Source: Phyllobacterium myrsinacearum
GTDB taxonomy: Bacteria; Pseudomonadota; Alphaproteobacteria; Rhizobiales; Rhizobiaceae
DNA: 64,000 nt
Direction: 5' to 3'
Assembly: GCF_014138285.1 (NCBI RefSeq)
Contig: NZ_JACGXN010000001.1
Coordinates: forward strand, 1,725,314-1,789,313
The notes beneath the pieces are model-generated. The model saw only the letters and a list, made by a program, of their open reading frames with translations, searched no databases and had not been told where the DNA came from. The position numbers were made by a program, and so were the translations under genes. This document shows positions 8,432 through 16,679 of this stretch, piece after piece; position 1 is the stretch's first letter; each line of letters begins with the position of its first letter.

Positions 8432-9226
8432 TCATGCCTTTGCCTTGCTGCTTTCCTTAAAGAACAATGCCTGCGTAATCAGCGCTTTCACCATGTCCGG
8501 ATTAAAGGGCTTGGTAACAAGGAAAGTCGGCTCCGGCCGCTCGCCGGTCAGCAGACGTTCTGGAAAGGCCGTGATGAAGATGACCGGAACGGCATCCTGA
8601 CTGAGAATATTGTTCACGGCATCAATGCCGGAACTCCCGTCTGCAAGCTGAATATCCGCCAATATCATGCTCGGCTGTGTCTGGGAATAAAGTTTGATGG
8701 CTTCGTCCCGCGTGCGGGCAATGCCGACGACCCGGTGGCCCAGACTTTCAACCATATGCTCGATATCCATGGCGATCAGCGGTTCGTCCTCGATGATCAT
8801 GATATCGGTTGCGATCTGCTTGGAGATGCCGACGGAAGCCTCATCGAGCAGACCGTAAAGTTCCTGCTCGTCGATTTCGAGAATATCGAGCGTCTCGGCC
8901 TGGCTGAAACCTTCAAGGCTGATGAGCAGGAAGGCCTGACGCGCGCGGGGCGCGATGGCTGTCAAATTGGCTGCGGCGTGCTTTTCCCAACCAAATTCCG
9001 ACTGCAGCTCAAGCGGCCGCACATTGACGGAATTGAAGTGCTTGATCAGCAGCTTGTAGAGGCTGACGCGATCCGACGATGTTTCGGGAAAAAGGGAGAC
9101 GTCGTTGATGAGAATTTCGAGGGTCGCTGCCACGTAGGCATCACCCGAAGACTGCGAGCCTGTAATGGCGCGGGCAAAACGACGAAGATAGGGCAGATGT
9201 GGAGCGATCCGAGTGGACAATGACAT
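8432..9226 (-). CDS. phyR: General stress response regulator PhyR
   Basis: A 264-residue protein with an N-terminal ECF sigma-like domain (about 1-135) and a C-terminal receiver domain (about 140-264). The phospho-acceptor is D191 (ILADIQL), with the acidic pocket in IIEDEP and the conserved Lys in VTKPF. When phosphorylated, PhyR mimics a sigma factor and sequesters NepR, freeing EcfG. The start at 9226 (MSLSTRIAPH) gives the family's usual length; the frame extends upstream but without conservation. It is divergent from nepR-ecfG, with an EcfG-type promoter at 9278-9302, so positive autoregulation is likely. Confidence 0.95.
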   Translation of the reverse strand: MSLSTRIAPHLPYLRRFARAITGSQSSGDAYVAATLEILINDVSLFPETSSDRVSLYKLLIKHFNSVNVRPLELQSEFGWEKHAAANLTAIAPRARQAFLLISLEGFSQAETLDILEIDEQELYGLLDEASVGISKQIATDIMIIEDEPLIAMDIEHMVESLGHRVVGIARTRDEAIKLYSQTQPSMILADIQLADGSSGIDAVNNILSQDAVPVIFITAFPERLLTGERPEPTFLVTKPFNPDMVKALITQALFFKESSKAKA

Positions 9227-9277
9227 TATAATGGATTCCCTGTTCCCCTTGGGGCATTGAAGACGAATACGAACCAA

Positions 9278-9302
9278 AACACATTCGCGAAAAAAAAGTT
9301 CC
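9278..9302 (-). promoter_or_regulatory. EcfG-type promoter for phyR
   Basis: The minus strand reads GGAAC (9302-9298), 16 bases, then TGTT (9281-9278): one base from GGAAC-N16-CGTT. It lies 52 bases upstream of the phyR ATG. Confidence 0.65.
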
Positions 9303-9309
9303 CTGCAAC

Positions 9310-9334
9310 GGAACTTTTCCTTCACTGAAGTATT
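9310..9334 (+). promoter_or_regulatory. Possible EcfG-type promoter for nepR-ecfG
   Basis: GGAAC at 9310-9314 is a perfect -35 element, but at the expected spacing the -10 reads TATT, so the match is partial. It forms a palindrome with the phyR -35 (AAAGTTCC, 7 bases, GGAACTTT). Confidence 0.4.
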
Positions 9335-9393
9335 ATCGATACTAATGTGCCTGCCAAAAGCTTTTGCGACGAACGACCAGCAAAGATAGTAGA

Positions 9394-9597
9394 ATGAACG
9401 CAAATAAAAGTCTCTCCGACGGCCCTGAAAAGGGACGCGTCCGCCGCCGCGACGTCAGAAACGCGGAATCAGAAATCGGTTTGAAGCTTCGTGCGCTTTA
9501 TGCCTCAGTCCAGGAGGAAGAAATCCCCGTGCGGTTTCTGGATCTTCTGGAAAAGCTCGACGAGGCTGAACGCAACCATGCTCAGTCGTCAAAATAA
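9394..9597 (+). CDS. nepR: NepR family anti-sigma factor
   Basis: A 67-residue protein whose core, IGLKLRALYASVQEEEIP followed by VRFLDLLEKLDEAE, is the two-helix NepR motif that binds EcfG or, under stress, the sigma-like domain of PhyR. It keeps EcfG inactive in unstressed cells. It lies between divergent phyR and downstream ecfG, with an 11-base gap to the latter. The start at 9394 (MNANKS) is chosen because upstream residues are not NepR-like; an upstream in-frame ATG exists at 9364. Confidence 0.93.
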   Translation: MNANKSLSDGPEKGRVRRRDVRNAESEIGLKLRALYASVQEEEIPVRFLDLLEKLDEAERNHAQSSK

Positions 9598-9608
9598 CAG
9601 GCGGTCGA

Positions 9609-10160
9609 ATGGTACATGAGTCTGCTGATTTCAAGAGAAACCTGATTGCGTCCTTACCGAAGCTCCGTGCGTTCGCGGTATCGCTAATTGGCAATCCTGA
9701 TCGCGCCGATGATCTTGTTCAGGATACGATCATGAAGGCATGGGCGAAGCAGGATTCGTTCGAACCGGGCACGAATATCAAGGCGTGGCTATTCACCATC
9801 CTGCGCAATGAATTCTATAGCCAGATGCGCAAGCGTGGGCGCGAGGTTCAGGATTCCGACGGCATTTTCACCGAACAGTTGTCCGTACATCCTTCACAGT
9901 ACGGCGCACTCGATCTGCAGGACTTCCGCAAGGCACTGGAAAAGCTGCCCGATGATCAGCGGGAGGCAATTGTTCTTGTTGGCGCGTCGGGTTTTTCCTA
10001 TGAGGAAGCGGCTGAAATCTGTGAATGCGCTGTTGGAACAATCAAGAGCCGGGTCAGCCGCGCGAGAACGCGGTTGCAGGAACTCCTCGATGTGCAAGGG
10101 GAGGTGGATTACGGGCCTGATTCGATCTCCACACAGGTTACCTCAAACAAATTCGCCTGA
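9609..10160 (+). CDS. ecfG: RNA polymerase sigma factor EcfG (general stress)
   Basis: An ECF-type sigma factor of 183 residues. Region 2 lies at about 10-80 (DRADDLVQDTIMKAWAKQ, then FTILRNEFYSQMRKRGREV). Region 4 lies at about 105-165 (LPDDQREAIVLVGASGFSYE, then GTIKSRVSRARTRLQELL). Order and sequence match EcfG sigma factors, which direct RNA polymerase to GGAAC-N16/17-CGTT promoters. At least eight such sites occur in this window. It is cotranscribed with nepR. Its 3' end overlaps the convergent receiver gene by 18 bases. Confidence 0.94.
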   Translation: MVHESADFKRNLIASLPKLRAFAVSLIGNPDRADDLVQDTIMKAWAKQDSFEPGTNIKAWLFTILRNEFYSQMRKRGREVQDSDGIFTEQLSVHPSQYGALDLQDFRKALEKLPDDQREAIVLVGASGFSYEEAAEICECAVGTIKSRVSRARTRLQELLDVQGEVDYGPDSISTQVTSNKFA

Positions 10161-10562
10161 CGTGTCATCATCTTTTGCCACCGCAGTACTGTGGGAAACT
10201 TTGAATGCCGCAGCGGTGACTGCTTGCAGGATATGGGACTTGCCATAGGGTTTCAGAACAACGGGAACATTGGCAAAGCCCGGTATGCCGCCCCTTTGCT
10301 GGTCGTAGGCAGTGGCAAAGACGAGGGGAATCCCCCGTTGCAGCAAAAGCCGCGCCGCTTCAAAGGACGAAGCACCACGCGCCTGGACTTCGAGAATGGC
10401 AATGTCACATGGCTGTTGACTGTCTATCCAGAAAAGAAGTTCTGCAACCGTTGAAACCACATGAACGGATTTGGCGCCGCAATCGTTGGCGATGCGCTCC
10501 AGCTCCATTCCAATCAGAAATTCATCTTCCAGAACAAGAACCCGCTTGCCGGTCAATTCCAT
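10143..10562 (-). CDS. Single-domain response regulator with Glu at the phospho-acceptor site
   Basis: A 139-residue stand-alone receiver fold. The acidic pocket is in VLVLEDEFLIG, T84 in VFATAYD, and the conserved Lys in VVLKPYG (K104). The residue that should be the phospho-accepting Asp is Glu58 (AILEVQ, codon GAA). A Glu there often mimics the phosphorylated state or marks a pseudo-receiver. It is convergent with ecfG and overlaps it by 18 bases. Single-domain receivers commonly modulate PhyR phosphorylation in this order, so a role in the stress phosphorelay is plausible but inferred. No output domain is present. Confidence 0.82.
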   Translation of the reverse strand: MELTGKRVLVLEDEFLIGMELERIANDCGAKSVHVVSTVAELLFWIDSQQPCDIAILEVQARGASSFEAARLLLQRGIPLVFATAYDQQRGGIPGFANVPVVLKPYGKSHILQAVTAAAFKVSHSTAVAKDDDTSGEFV

Positions 10563-10702
10563 CTCAACTGCTCCTAAAAGCAGTGCTTATGCGCCCGGTG
10601 CCGGTATGTGTCATTTAACTATGACATGTCGAAAGCGAAGAATTATCGGGCATTTCAATGGCGCCATGCTAGCCTGTTCAACAACTCTCGATCGAGAAAC
10701 AC

Positions 10703-11458
10703 ATGAAAACAACAACGGCCTCAGCAGTGCGGCAATTTCCTTGCGAAAAATGTCCCTTGCAGGACTTTCCGCATTTTCAGCCACATGACAAAGAAGAGCT
10801 GACTTTCCTGTCTGGATTCAAGACCGGCGAACTCGTGGCCGATGCCGGAACGACATTTTTGGTCGAGGGCGCCAACAGCGCGCACCTGTTCTCGGTGCTG
10901 TCGGGGTGGGCATTTCGATATAAAACGCTCGAAGACGGTCGCAGACAAATCCTCAACTACGTGCTGCCCGGCGATCTCATCGGATTGCAAGGATCGCTGA
11001 TGAAGGAGATGCAACATTCCATCGAGGCAATGTCGCCGGTTATTCTTTGCGTCTTTCAGCGGGACAAGTTGCCTAATCTCTTCCGCAATTTCCCCAGTCT
11101 CGCCTATGACATCACATGGCTGGCGTCGCGCGAGGAACAGATGCTGGATGAAATCCTGCTGAGCGTGGGCCGCCGGTCTGCGCTGGAGCGCGCGGCGTAT
11201 CTCTTTGCCTTCATGTTCCAGCGCGCCAAATCCGTGGGTATGGTGAAAGACAACAAACTCTTCATTCCCCTCAGGCAGCAGCATGTGGCGGATACGCTTG
11301 GGCTATCCATCGTGCATACCAACAAGACATTGAAGAAGCTGGCCGCTCGTGGTGCACTGCGCTGGGTTGACAGGGGGTGTGAAGTTCTTGACGAGCCAAT
11401 GCTTCTGGATATTTCCGGATGGCAGGGTTTGCCGAAGGTGCCAAGACCTTTTATTTAG
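10703..11458 (+). CDS. Crp/Fnr family transcriptional regulator
   Basis: A 251-residue regulator. A cyclic-nucleotide-binding-like beta-roll occupies about residues 30-145, followed by a dimerisation helix and a C-terminal winged helix whose recognition region is VADTLGLSIVHTNKTLKKLA. Only a short CEKC pair is seen near the N-terminus, so the four-Cys iron-sulfur pattern of true Fnr is absent. The effector is unknown. It lies between the receiver gene and a HisKA_2 kinase within the stress island, but no EcfG promoter is seen in front of it. Confidence 0.88.
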   Translation: MKTTTASAVRQFPCEKCPLQDFPHFQPHDKEELTFLSGFKTGELVADAGTTFLVEGANSAHLFSVLSGWAFRYKTLEDGRRQILNYVLPGDLIGLQGSLMKEMQHSIEAMSPVILCVFQRDKLPNLFRNFPSLAYDITWLASREEQMLDEILLSVGRRSALERAAYLFAFMFQRAKSVGMVKDNKLFIPLRQQHVADTLGLSIVHTNKTLKKLAARGALRWVDRGCEVLDEPMLLDISGWQGLPKVPRPFI

Positions 11459-11515
11459 GTCTTAGATTTGACAGTCTTGTAGACCAGACTCGATCTGGCA
11501 GGAGCAATAGAGTTG

Positions 11516-12928
11516 GTGCAGTGGCGCAGAGTCTTGGCGGGTTTTTCTGAGAGGCCGGCGCGCGGACTGGCAATCATAATTTCACTGGCGCTGATCATTA
11601 CTGCGGCAGCATCGACGGTCATTCTGACCCGCGGTTTTAACAATCAGATGGATGATGTTATTGCCACTTATCAGGTGCGTGAGCGGGCGGATGGTGCGCT
11701 TGCCCTTCTGAATGAGACGCACACCAGTCAGCGCGGCTATCTCCTGACCCAAAACCCTGCCTTTCTTGATCAGTATCGCGGCGCGGCGTCCCGACTCGAT
11801 GAATCTCTGAATACCTTGAACGAGATGACAAGAGGCAATTCCCGCCAACAGGTGATTGTCAGTCAAATTCGAGATTTGGCGAAACAAAAGCAACAAAGGG
11901 TTGAATCCGCGATATCGCTCTCGCTGGCAGGAAAAAACAGTGATGCCTTGGCGTCCCTCGGTCCGGACTTCGGCATAGGGCAAATGGATGAGATCAAGAA
12001 AACCATCAGCGGTTTTCTGGCCGAGGAGGACCGGCGGCTTATCGCGCGCAATATTGCAATGGATGATCTCCGATTCTGGCTCACGGTTGCCTCGATTCTC
12101 TCTCTCGGCGGTGCACTCTTATTGGCCTATATCCTTGCCAGCCGGACTAAACGTTATGTCCGCAGATTGACGGAAGGGCAATCGACTCTTCTGTCCGAAA
12201 AATCGCAGTTGGAAGAAATGGTGCAGTTGCGCACGGCCGAGCTGGAAAAAGCTATGCTGATAGCCAAGCGGGAAAGGGCGCGTGTCGAAACGCTGCTACA
12301 GGATTCCGATCACCGCATTGGTAATTCGCTGGCGACCGTTTCATCGCTTCTTGGCATCCAGATGCGTGATGTTTCATCGGAAGAAATCCGCGTGGCGCTT
12401 GGTGCGGCGCGGGACCGCATCCAGACGATTTCCTCAGCGCATCGGCGTCTCCGGCTCGGCAAGGATCATGAAACTGTTCGAGCCGACGAATATTTGCCGG
12501 AGGTTATCGCCGACCTTAAAGAATCCCATGTTCATGATCGGGATATCCGGATCAATGCACATTTCGAGCAAATTGACTTGAGTTCGCGCGACGCCACGAC
12601 GCTGGGTATCATCATTGGCGAGTTGACGATGAACGCGATCAAGCATGCCTTTCCGGATAATCGCTCCGGATCGATTGCAATTCGCCTTGAGCGCAATGGC
12701 AATGGTGTTGTCGCACTGGCCATCGCAGATGACGGAATTGGCATGCAGGAGAAGCGCGAAAAGCGTGCATCGGGGCTCGGATCAGTAATCGTCGCACAGC
12801 TCTGCCAGCAGTTTGGTGGAGAGGTAAACTATACCGCAAATGAAAGCGGCGGCACATTGGTAACCGTTACATTCCCTTCCCTCCAGAGTGCAGAAACTCC
12901 GGAAGAGGTTAAGGCAGAGAACGAATGA
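11516..12928 (+). CDS. Membrane sensor histidine kinase, CHASE3 plus HisKA_2
   Basis: About 470 residues. A first membrane helix (about 18-40) is followed by a periplasmic CHASE3-like helical domain (motif QRGYLLTQNPAFLDQY) and a second helix (about 183-205). A coiled-coil linker leads to a HisKA_2 dimerisation domain with phospho-acceptor His in SDHRIGNSLATVSSLL, and an HATPase_c domain (ELTMNAIKHAF, ADDGIGMQ, SGLGSVIV). HisKA_2 kinases are the family that phosphorylates PhyR, and genomic proximity supports this partner. The start is ambiguous between TTG 11513 and GTG 11516, both after AGGAG at 11500. Confidence 0.9.
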   Translation: MQWRRVLAGFSERPARGLAIIISLALIITAAASTVILTRGFNNQMDDVIATYQVRERADGALALLNETHTSQRGYLLTQNPAFLDQYRGAASRLDESLNTLNEMTRGNSRQQVIVSQIRDLAKQKQQRVESAISLSLAGKNSDALASLGPDFGIGQMDEIKKTISGFLAEEDRRLIARNIAMDDLRFWLTVASILSLGGALLLAYILASRTKRYVRRLTEGQSTLLSEKSQLEEMVQLRTAELEKAMLIAKRERARVETLLQDSDHRIGNSLATVSSLLGIQMRDVSSEEIRVALGAARDRIQTISSAHRRLRLGKDHETVRADEYLPEVIADLKESHVHDRDIRINAHFEQIDLSSRDATTLGIIIGELTMNAIKHAFPDNRSGSIAIRLERNGNGVVALAIADDGIGMQEKREKRASGLGSVIVAQLCQQFGGEVNYTANESGGTLVTVTFPSLQSAETPEEVKAENE

Positions 12929-12935
12929 AAAGGCA

Positions 12936-13157
12936 TTACAACGTTGCTGCCCCCGTTTCCGGCATATCAGCATTCAATTTTTCAAGCGCGAGCTCGATAT
13001 CGCGTAAATTTCGGGTGAAACCATCGTCGGTGTCCATTCCGCCTTCGGTTGCTGCTCGTTGCAGTCCCCTTGCTTCACTCAGGAGATCCTGCAGTTTTTC
13101 AATCTTCGCAGGTTTGTTCAGACTATTGTCGGATAGAATGTCTTTGACTTCGAGCAT
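12936..13157 (-). CDS. Small conserved hypothetical protein under EcfG control
   Basis: A 73-residue hydrophilic protein (MLEVKDILSDNSLNKPAKIE...) predicted to be mostly helical. It has no recognised domain. AAGGAG lies ideally before the ATG at 13157, and a perfect EcfG promoter lies 33 bases upstream, which supports it as a real gene even though the frame extends to 13301. It is convergent with the CHASE3 kinase and divergent from the HWE kinase. The function is unknown. Confidence 0.75.
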   Translation of the reverse strand: MLEVKDILSDNSLNKPAKIEKLQDLLSEARGLQRAATEGGMDTDDGFTRNLRDIELALEKLNADMPETGAATL

Positions 13158-13189
13158 AAGTATCTCCTTTGCATCATTGGCAAAACAGA

Positions 13190-13214
13190 AACGGCGCTGG
13201 CGATTAAATGTTCC
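13190..13214 (-). promoter_or_regulatory. EcfG-type promoter for the 73-residue protein
   Basis: The minus strand reads GGAAC (13214-13210), 16 bases, CGTT (13193-13190), an exact consensus match. Its -35 is only six bases from the oppositely directed -35 at 13221. Confidence 0.85.
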
Positions 13215-13220
13215 GATTTG

Positions 13221-13245
13221 GGAACAAAGGCCAATTGGTCGCGTT
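13221..13245 (+). promoter_or_regulatory. EcfG-type promoter for the HWE kinase gene
   Basis: GGAAC (13221-13225), 16 bases, CGTT (13242-13245), an exact consensus match 57 bases upstream of the kinase start. Confidence 0.85.
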
Positions 13246-13301
13246 GATGTTCGAAGCTGTTTTAACGTTGAGAGTAAGGACGGCTCGACAAGGGGCGTCA
13301 T

Positions 13302-14834
13302 GTGAATATGAAGTCAAACCATATTTCCGAAAACACGTCAGAATTCCTGTCAGCGCCTGCTCGGTTGGACGTTCTTTCCGCTATAAGTCAACTGGAATTT
13401 CAGTCAGATAGCGAACTTGCCGATCTTATATCTCTGGCTGCTTCATTGTCAGTTGCCGATTTTGCCCAGATTATTCTGGTGGGTGAGAATCAAGCGCAGA
13501 TTCTGGCACAGGCCGGGATTTCCTCTGAACCGCCTTCCAATCTGTGGGCGTTTGGTGCCAGTGCTGTTGCTCTGTCAGGAGACGATTGCCTCGTTGTTTT
13601 CGATGCACGTGCTGACGAGCGGTTTTCCGAAATTGACGCCGTTTCCGCCGCACAGGATGTGCGGTTTGTTGCGGCTGTTCCTGTCTGCGTCGAAGATGAG
13701 CCCGTTGCTGCATTGATCATTGCATCGGCAAAGCCTGTTGATGCCTTTGCTCTTCCGCTTCAATCCCAGCTCAGGCAGGTGGCGAGGCTCGCCGGCTCCT
13801 TTCTCACGCTAAAGCGCGATGCCCGAAGCCGGGCAGATTCGATCGCGACATTGCACAGGGACGAGCAGCGCAATGACATGGCGCTGGAGGTCGGCAACGT
13901 TGGCAGTTGGGTTTGGGACCTGAAGACCGGCAAGTTCAGTGGTAACAAGATGGCCTATTCCATGCTTGGGCTGAGCGACGACAAACCGATCAATGGCGAG
14001 GATGTGTTCCGCGCAATGCATCCGGATGATTTTCCGTCCATGAAATCGGCGTTCACTCGGGCACTTGCCCATAATCAGGATTATGTCGGTGAATTTCGTG
14101 CCGCAGCCTCCGGCCAGTGGCTATTGGGGCGCGGGCGCATTTTCGAGCGGGATGCAGCGGGGAGGCCGGTGGTTGCCGTCGGTGTGAATATTGACATCAC
14201 CAACACGCGGAATGCTGCCGAGAAAACGCGACTGTTGCTGCGCGAATTGAATCATCGGGTCAAGAACACCTTGGCCATGCTGCAATCCCTGGCACGGCAG
14301 ACACTGAATCGCACATCCGATCCGGCTGAGTTCATGGAGGCGTTTTCCGGACGCCTGAGGGCTATCTCCGAAGCTCATACACTTTTGTCTGACCGGGAAT
14401 GGAGTGGAATCAGTCTCGTCGATCTCATCACAAAGCAGGTCGAACCCTATGCGATCTATGATCCTGCGCAGGTCGTCCTTGAAGGCGAAGATATGATACT
14501 GCCGCCTGATCATGCGCTGGGTCTTGGTATTGCGTTGCATGAACTTGCTACCAATGCAGCCAAGCATGGAGCGTTGTCGTCTGCGGCCGGGCAGGTGCGT
14601 GTCTCCTGGCAAACGGAGCCTGGTCTGGATGAATCGCGTGTCGTGATCCATTGGGTCGAATCGGATGGTCCGCGCGTTACGGCACCCGCCGCCCGTGGTC
14701 TGGGAGAGCGTCTGATCGAACGCAGTCTGGACAAGGTTCTGTCGAGCAGCGTCAGATTGAGCTATCCCGAGACCGGCATGGAGGTTTTGATTTCCATGCC
14801 GATAAAGGACGGATCAAGCGCCATCGTTGGATGA
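13302..14834 (+). CDS. HWE-type sensor histidine kinase, GAF and PAS domains
   Basis: A soluble 510-residue kinase. A GAF-like domain (about 20-165) is followed by a PAS domain (about 190-300, VGNVGSWVWDLKTGKFSGN) and an HWE dimerisation domain with phospho-acceptor His in RELNHRVKNTLAMLQSLARQ. The HATPase region includes ALHELATNAAKHGALS and the WVESDG motif that defines HWE kinases. No membrane segment is seen, so it senses a cytoplasmic signal. A perfect EcfG promoter drives it, suggesting feedback of the stress system onto its own input. The GTG start at 13302 has AGGGG at good spacing; ATG 13308 is an alternative. Confidence 0.92.
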   Translation: MNMKSNHISENTSEFLSAPARLDVLSAISQLEFQSDSELADLISLAASLSVADFAQIILVGENQAQILAQAGISSEPPSNLWAFGASAVALSGDDCLVVFDARADERFSEIDAVSAAQDVRFVAAVPVCVEDEPVAALIIASAKPVDAFALPLQSQLRQVARLAGSFLTLKRDARSRADSIATLHRDEQRNDMALEVGNVGSWVWDLKTGKFSGNKMAYSMLGLSDDKPINGEDVFRAMHPDDFPSMKSAFTRALAHNQDYVGEFRAAASGQWLLGRGRIFERDAAGRPVVAVGVNIDITNTRNAAEKTRLLLRELNHRVKNTLAMLQSLARQTLNRTSDPAEFMEAFSGRLRAISEAHTLLSDREWSGISLVDLITKQVEPYAIYDPAQVVLEGEDMILPPDHALGLGIALHELATNAAKHGALSSAAGQVRVSWQTEPGLDESRVVIHWVESDGPRVTAPAARGLGERLIERSLDKVLSSSVRLSYPETGMEVLISMPIKDGSSAIVG

Positions 14835-15263
14835 TGGCTTTTTCTTCTTCGTGAGAAGCGAGAGGCCGGCAAAGGCAACGACCGGGACGGCAAGCATGAG
14901 CAGCCCGCGCGATTTCAGTACTGTCGGTGCAGCCGCCAGGGCAGCGATAGTCAGAAGCGTTGACGTGTCGACTTTTGACCGCTCGCGCTGGCGCTTACGG
15001 ACAATTGCCTCGGAAATTTTCATGATGATGTAGGCCAGCAGCGCAAGAACAAAAGCCCCCCCAGCCAGTATCAGGGCTGCATGCAGCTCGCCGAAATGCT
15101 CAGCGAGTGCGATATATCCGGCAACAAGCAAGAAAATCCCGCCAATAACCGACAGGATGCCGATGAGGCTGAGAAAAACGGCACGGCGTTTTGCCCGTTT
15201 CACGGCAGAACCGAACTCTCCAGAAACAGCACTGGACAGAAGTGGGGCCAGCAGTTTCAGCAT
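14814..15263 (-). CDS. Phage-holin-like/DUF1469 family membrane protein
   Basis: A 149-residue protein with two central membrane helices (about 28-50 and 60-85), a basic cytoplasmic turn and a further hydrophobic pair near the C-terminus. This is typical of the Actinobacterial holin-X/DUF1469 group found beside DUF883 proteins. The biochemical function is unknown. Its start follows the DUF883 stop by one base, so both share the EcfG promoter at 15644-15668. The 3' end overlaps the convergent kinase gene by 21 bases. Confidence 0.75.
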   Translation of the reverse strand: MLKLLAPLLSSAVSGEFGSAVKRAKRRAVFLSLIGILSVIGGIFLLVAGYIALAEHFGELHAALILAGGAFVLALLAYIIMKISEAIVRKRQRERSKVDTSTLLTIAALAAAPTVLKSRGLLMLAVPVVAFAGLSLLTKKKKPSSNDGA

Positions 15264-15264
15264 G

Positions 15265-15603
15265 TCAGCGACGGGCGATCAGAGCCAGAAGAAACCCTAC
15301 GCCCGCAGCAACGGCAACGGTCGTCAGAGGATTCTCGCGTACGGTCTCGGTCAGTTGATCCTCGAGCGCCTTGGCTTGAGACCGGATCTCGTCCAGAGCA
15401 TCTTCGCCGCGTGACTTGGCGTTTTCAAACGTCGATGACGCATTGCTCGTTGCTTCTCTCGCCGAGTCCTTACCGATCTTGGCGAGTGTGGCTGCAATGC
15501 TCGCGATATCTTCCTTCAAAGCGGCAACCTGTGCCTGAAGATCGGGATTGGATTCGGTTGCATCATCCACGGCTTTGCGAACTTTCGAAGAAACTGACGC
15601 CAT
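15265..15603 (-). CDS. DUF883 (ElaB/YqjD-like) protein
   Basis: A 112-residue protein. A long amphipathic helical region (about 1-88) is followed by ENPLTTVAVAAGVGFLLALIARR, the glycine-rich single membrane anchor with terminal arginines typical of ElaB/YqjD/DUF883. E. coli members are RpoS-dependent inner-membrane proteins that bind ribosomes in stationary phase; that function is not established here. It heads a two-gene unit with the DUF1469-like gene, driven by a perfect EcfG promoter. Confidence 0.88.
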   Translation of the reverse strand: MASVSSKVRKAVDDATESNPDLQAQVAALKEDIASIAATLAKIGKDSAREATSNASSTFENAKSRGEDALDEIRSQAKALEDQLTETVRENPLTTVAVAAGVGFLLALIARR

Positions 15604-15643
15604 TAAAGGAACTCCTTGAGAAATATGGGTTTATAGGGGTGGA

Positions 15644-15668
15644 AACGCCCTGCATCACTATTGGTTCC
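15644..15668 (-). promoter_or_regulatory. EcfG-type promoter for the DUF883-DUF1469 unit
   Basis: The minus strand reads GGAAC (15668-15664), 16 bases, CGTT (15647-15644), exact consensus, with the -10 about 40 bases upstream of the DUF883 ATG. Confidence 0.85.
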
Positions 15669-15727
15669 AAACAACAGCGAAGACCGTTGCAGGACAACGC
15701 TCTCCTTTTGCTGTCAAGGCAGGAGGC

Positions 15728-16594
15728 CTATTCAGCACTGCCGCGCAGCAGGATTTTCTCGCTGTCTGCTTTGTACGCTTCCTCACTATAGGCAGGATGT
15801 GCCGCAAGCTGTTCCTTGGTAAAGGGCGTATAGACGGCGATCTTGCCGTCCTTGTCACTTAACAGATCAAGATTCTCGATAGAGATGGCGATCGGCTTCT
15901 TACCAAGACCAAGAAAGCCCCCCACGTCCACGACGAATGCCTCCACCTGACCGTCCGGTGTCATCAGGGCGTCGCCCACGGTGCCAAGCGTTTCTTCCTC
16001 CGACCCGTAGACTGTCGTGCCAATCAGCTTTTCTGCGCTTACGGCAGTTGCCGGGACGGCTTTGAGACCATCGTGGGCGCTCACCGTCGCTTCCGGCAGC
16101 GACTTCAACGGTTCAAGAACCGGCTTTGCACGTTCTGCGGAAACGCCCTCGCCGAGCAAAGCTCCCTTGTCAAAGGCGGGTGCTTTCTCAAGTTCTTCCT
16201 TGCTTGTGGCAATGACCAGCCAGCGTGTTTGGTCGGCGCGATCTGCCCAGGTGAGGTCACTCAAGCCAACGGCCACGTCTTTCTCGCCGATACCGACAAA
16301 TCCGCCAACGCCGACGATCGCGGCGACGGCAATGCCATTGGCATCAAGCACCAGGTCTTTCACTGATCCGATCGAAAGTGCATCGTCTTGCGCACCATTA
16401 TAAACCTTCTGGCCAATCAATCCGGATGCAAGTATTTGGCCGGGTTCGGATTGAAGATAGCGCTCGCCATTTGCCCCTATCTTGACCTTTTCGCCGAAAA
16501 TACCGTGTGTTGTGCCGGTCTCTTTCGTTTGGGCGAAGCCGGATGCGGTTAAAACGGTCATCAAGGCGGTGGTAATCAAGAGATGTTTCATCAT
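15728..16594 (-). CDS. Exported protein with two PRC-barrel domains
   Basis: A 288-residue protein starting with a signal peptide (MMKHLLITTALMTVLTASGF, cleavage near AQ). Two PRC-barrel domains follow, at about residues 55-120 (LIGQKVY, VGGFVGIGEKDVAV) and 195-260 (LIGTTVYG, VGGFLGLGKKPIAI). PRC-barrels are small beta-barrels that bind RNA or other macromolecules; exported tandem versions are common in this order and have no defined role. The start is one of two adjacent ATGs at 16594/16591. It lies in the stress island but no EcfG site precedes it. Confidence 0.85.
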   Translation of the reverse strand: MMKHLLITTALMTVLTASGFAQTKETGTTHGIFGEKVKIGANGERYLQSEPGQILASGLIGQKVYNGAQDDALSIGSVKDLVLDANGIAVAAIVGVGGFVGIGEKDVAVGLSDLTWADRADQTRWLVIATSKEELEKAPAFDKGALLGEGVSAERAKPVLEPLKSLPEATVSAHDGLKAVPATAVSAEKLIGTTVYGSEEETLGTVGDALMTPDGQVEAFVVDVGGFLGLGKKPIAISIENLDLLSDKDGKIAVYTPFTKEQLAAHPAYSEEAYKADSEKILLRGSAE

Positions 16595-16635
16595 GGGAAT
16601 ATGGTTCCAGTGCACTATTGCGATGGGGAAAGAAA

Positions 16636-16655
16636 CGCCGGCGCAGTGGCCGGCG
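16636..16655 (-). terminator. Hairpin downstream of the 27-residue membrane peptide
   Basis: A 7-bp all-GC stem (CGCCGGC, 6-base loop, GCCGGCG), followed on the minus strand by TTTCTTT, lies between the tiny gene at 16680-16763 and the PRC-barrel gene. Confidence 0.6.
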
Positions 16656-16679
16656 CAAAGCAATGACCTTGAATTCTTT

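Noticed and set aside
10563..10702. EcfG promoter in front of the Crp-family gene
   Set aside because: No GGAAC element at suitable distance could be found.
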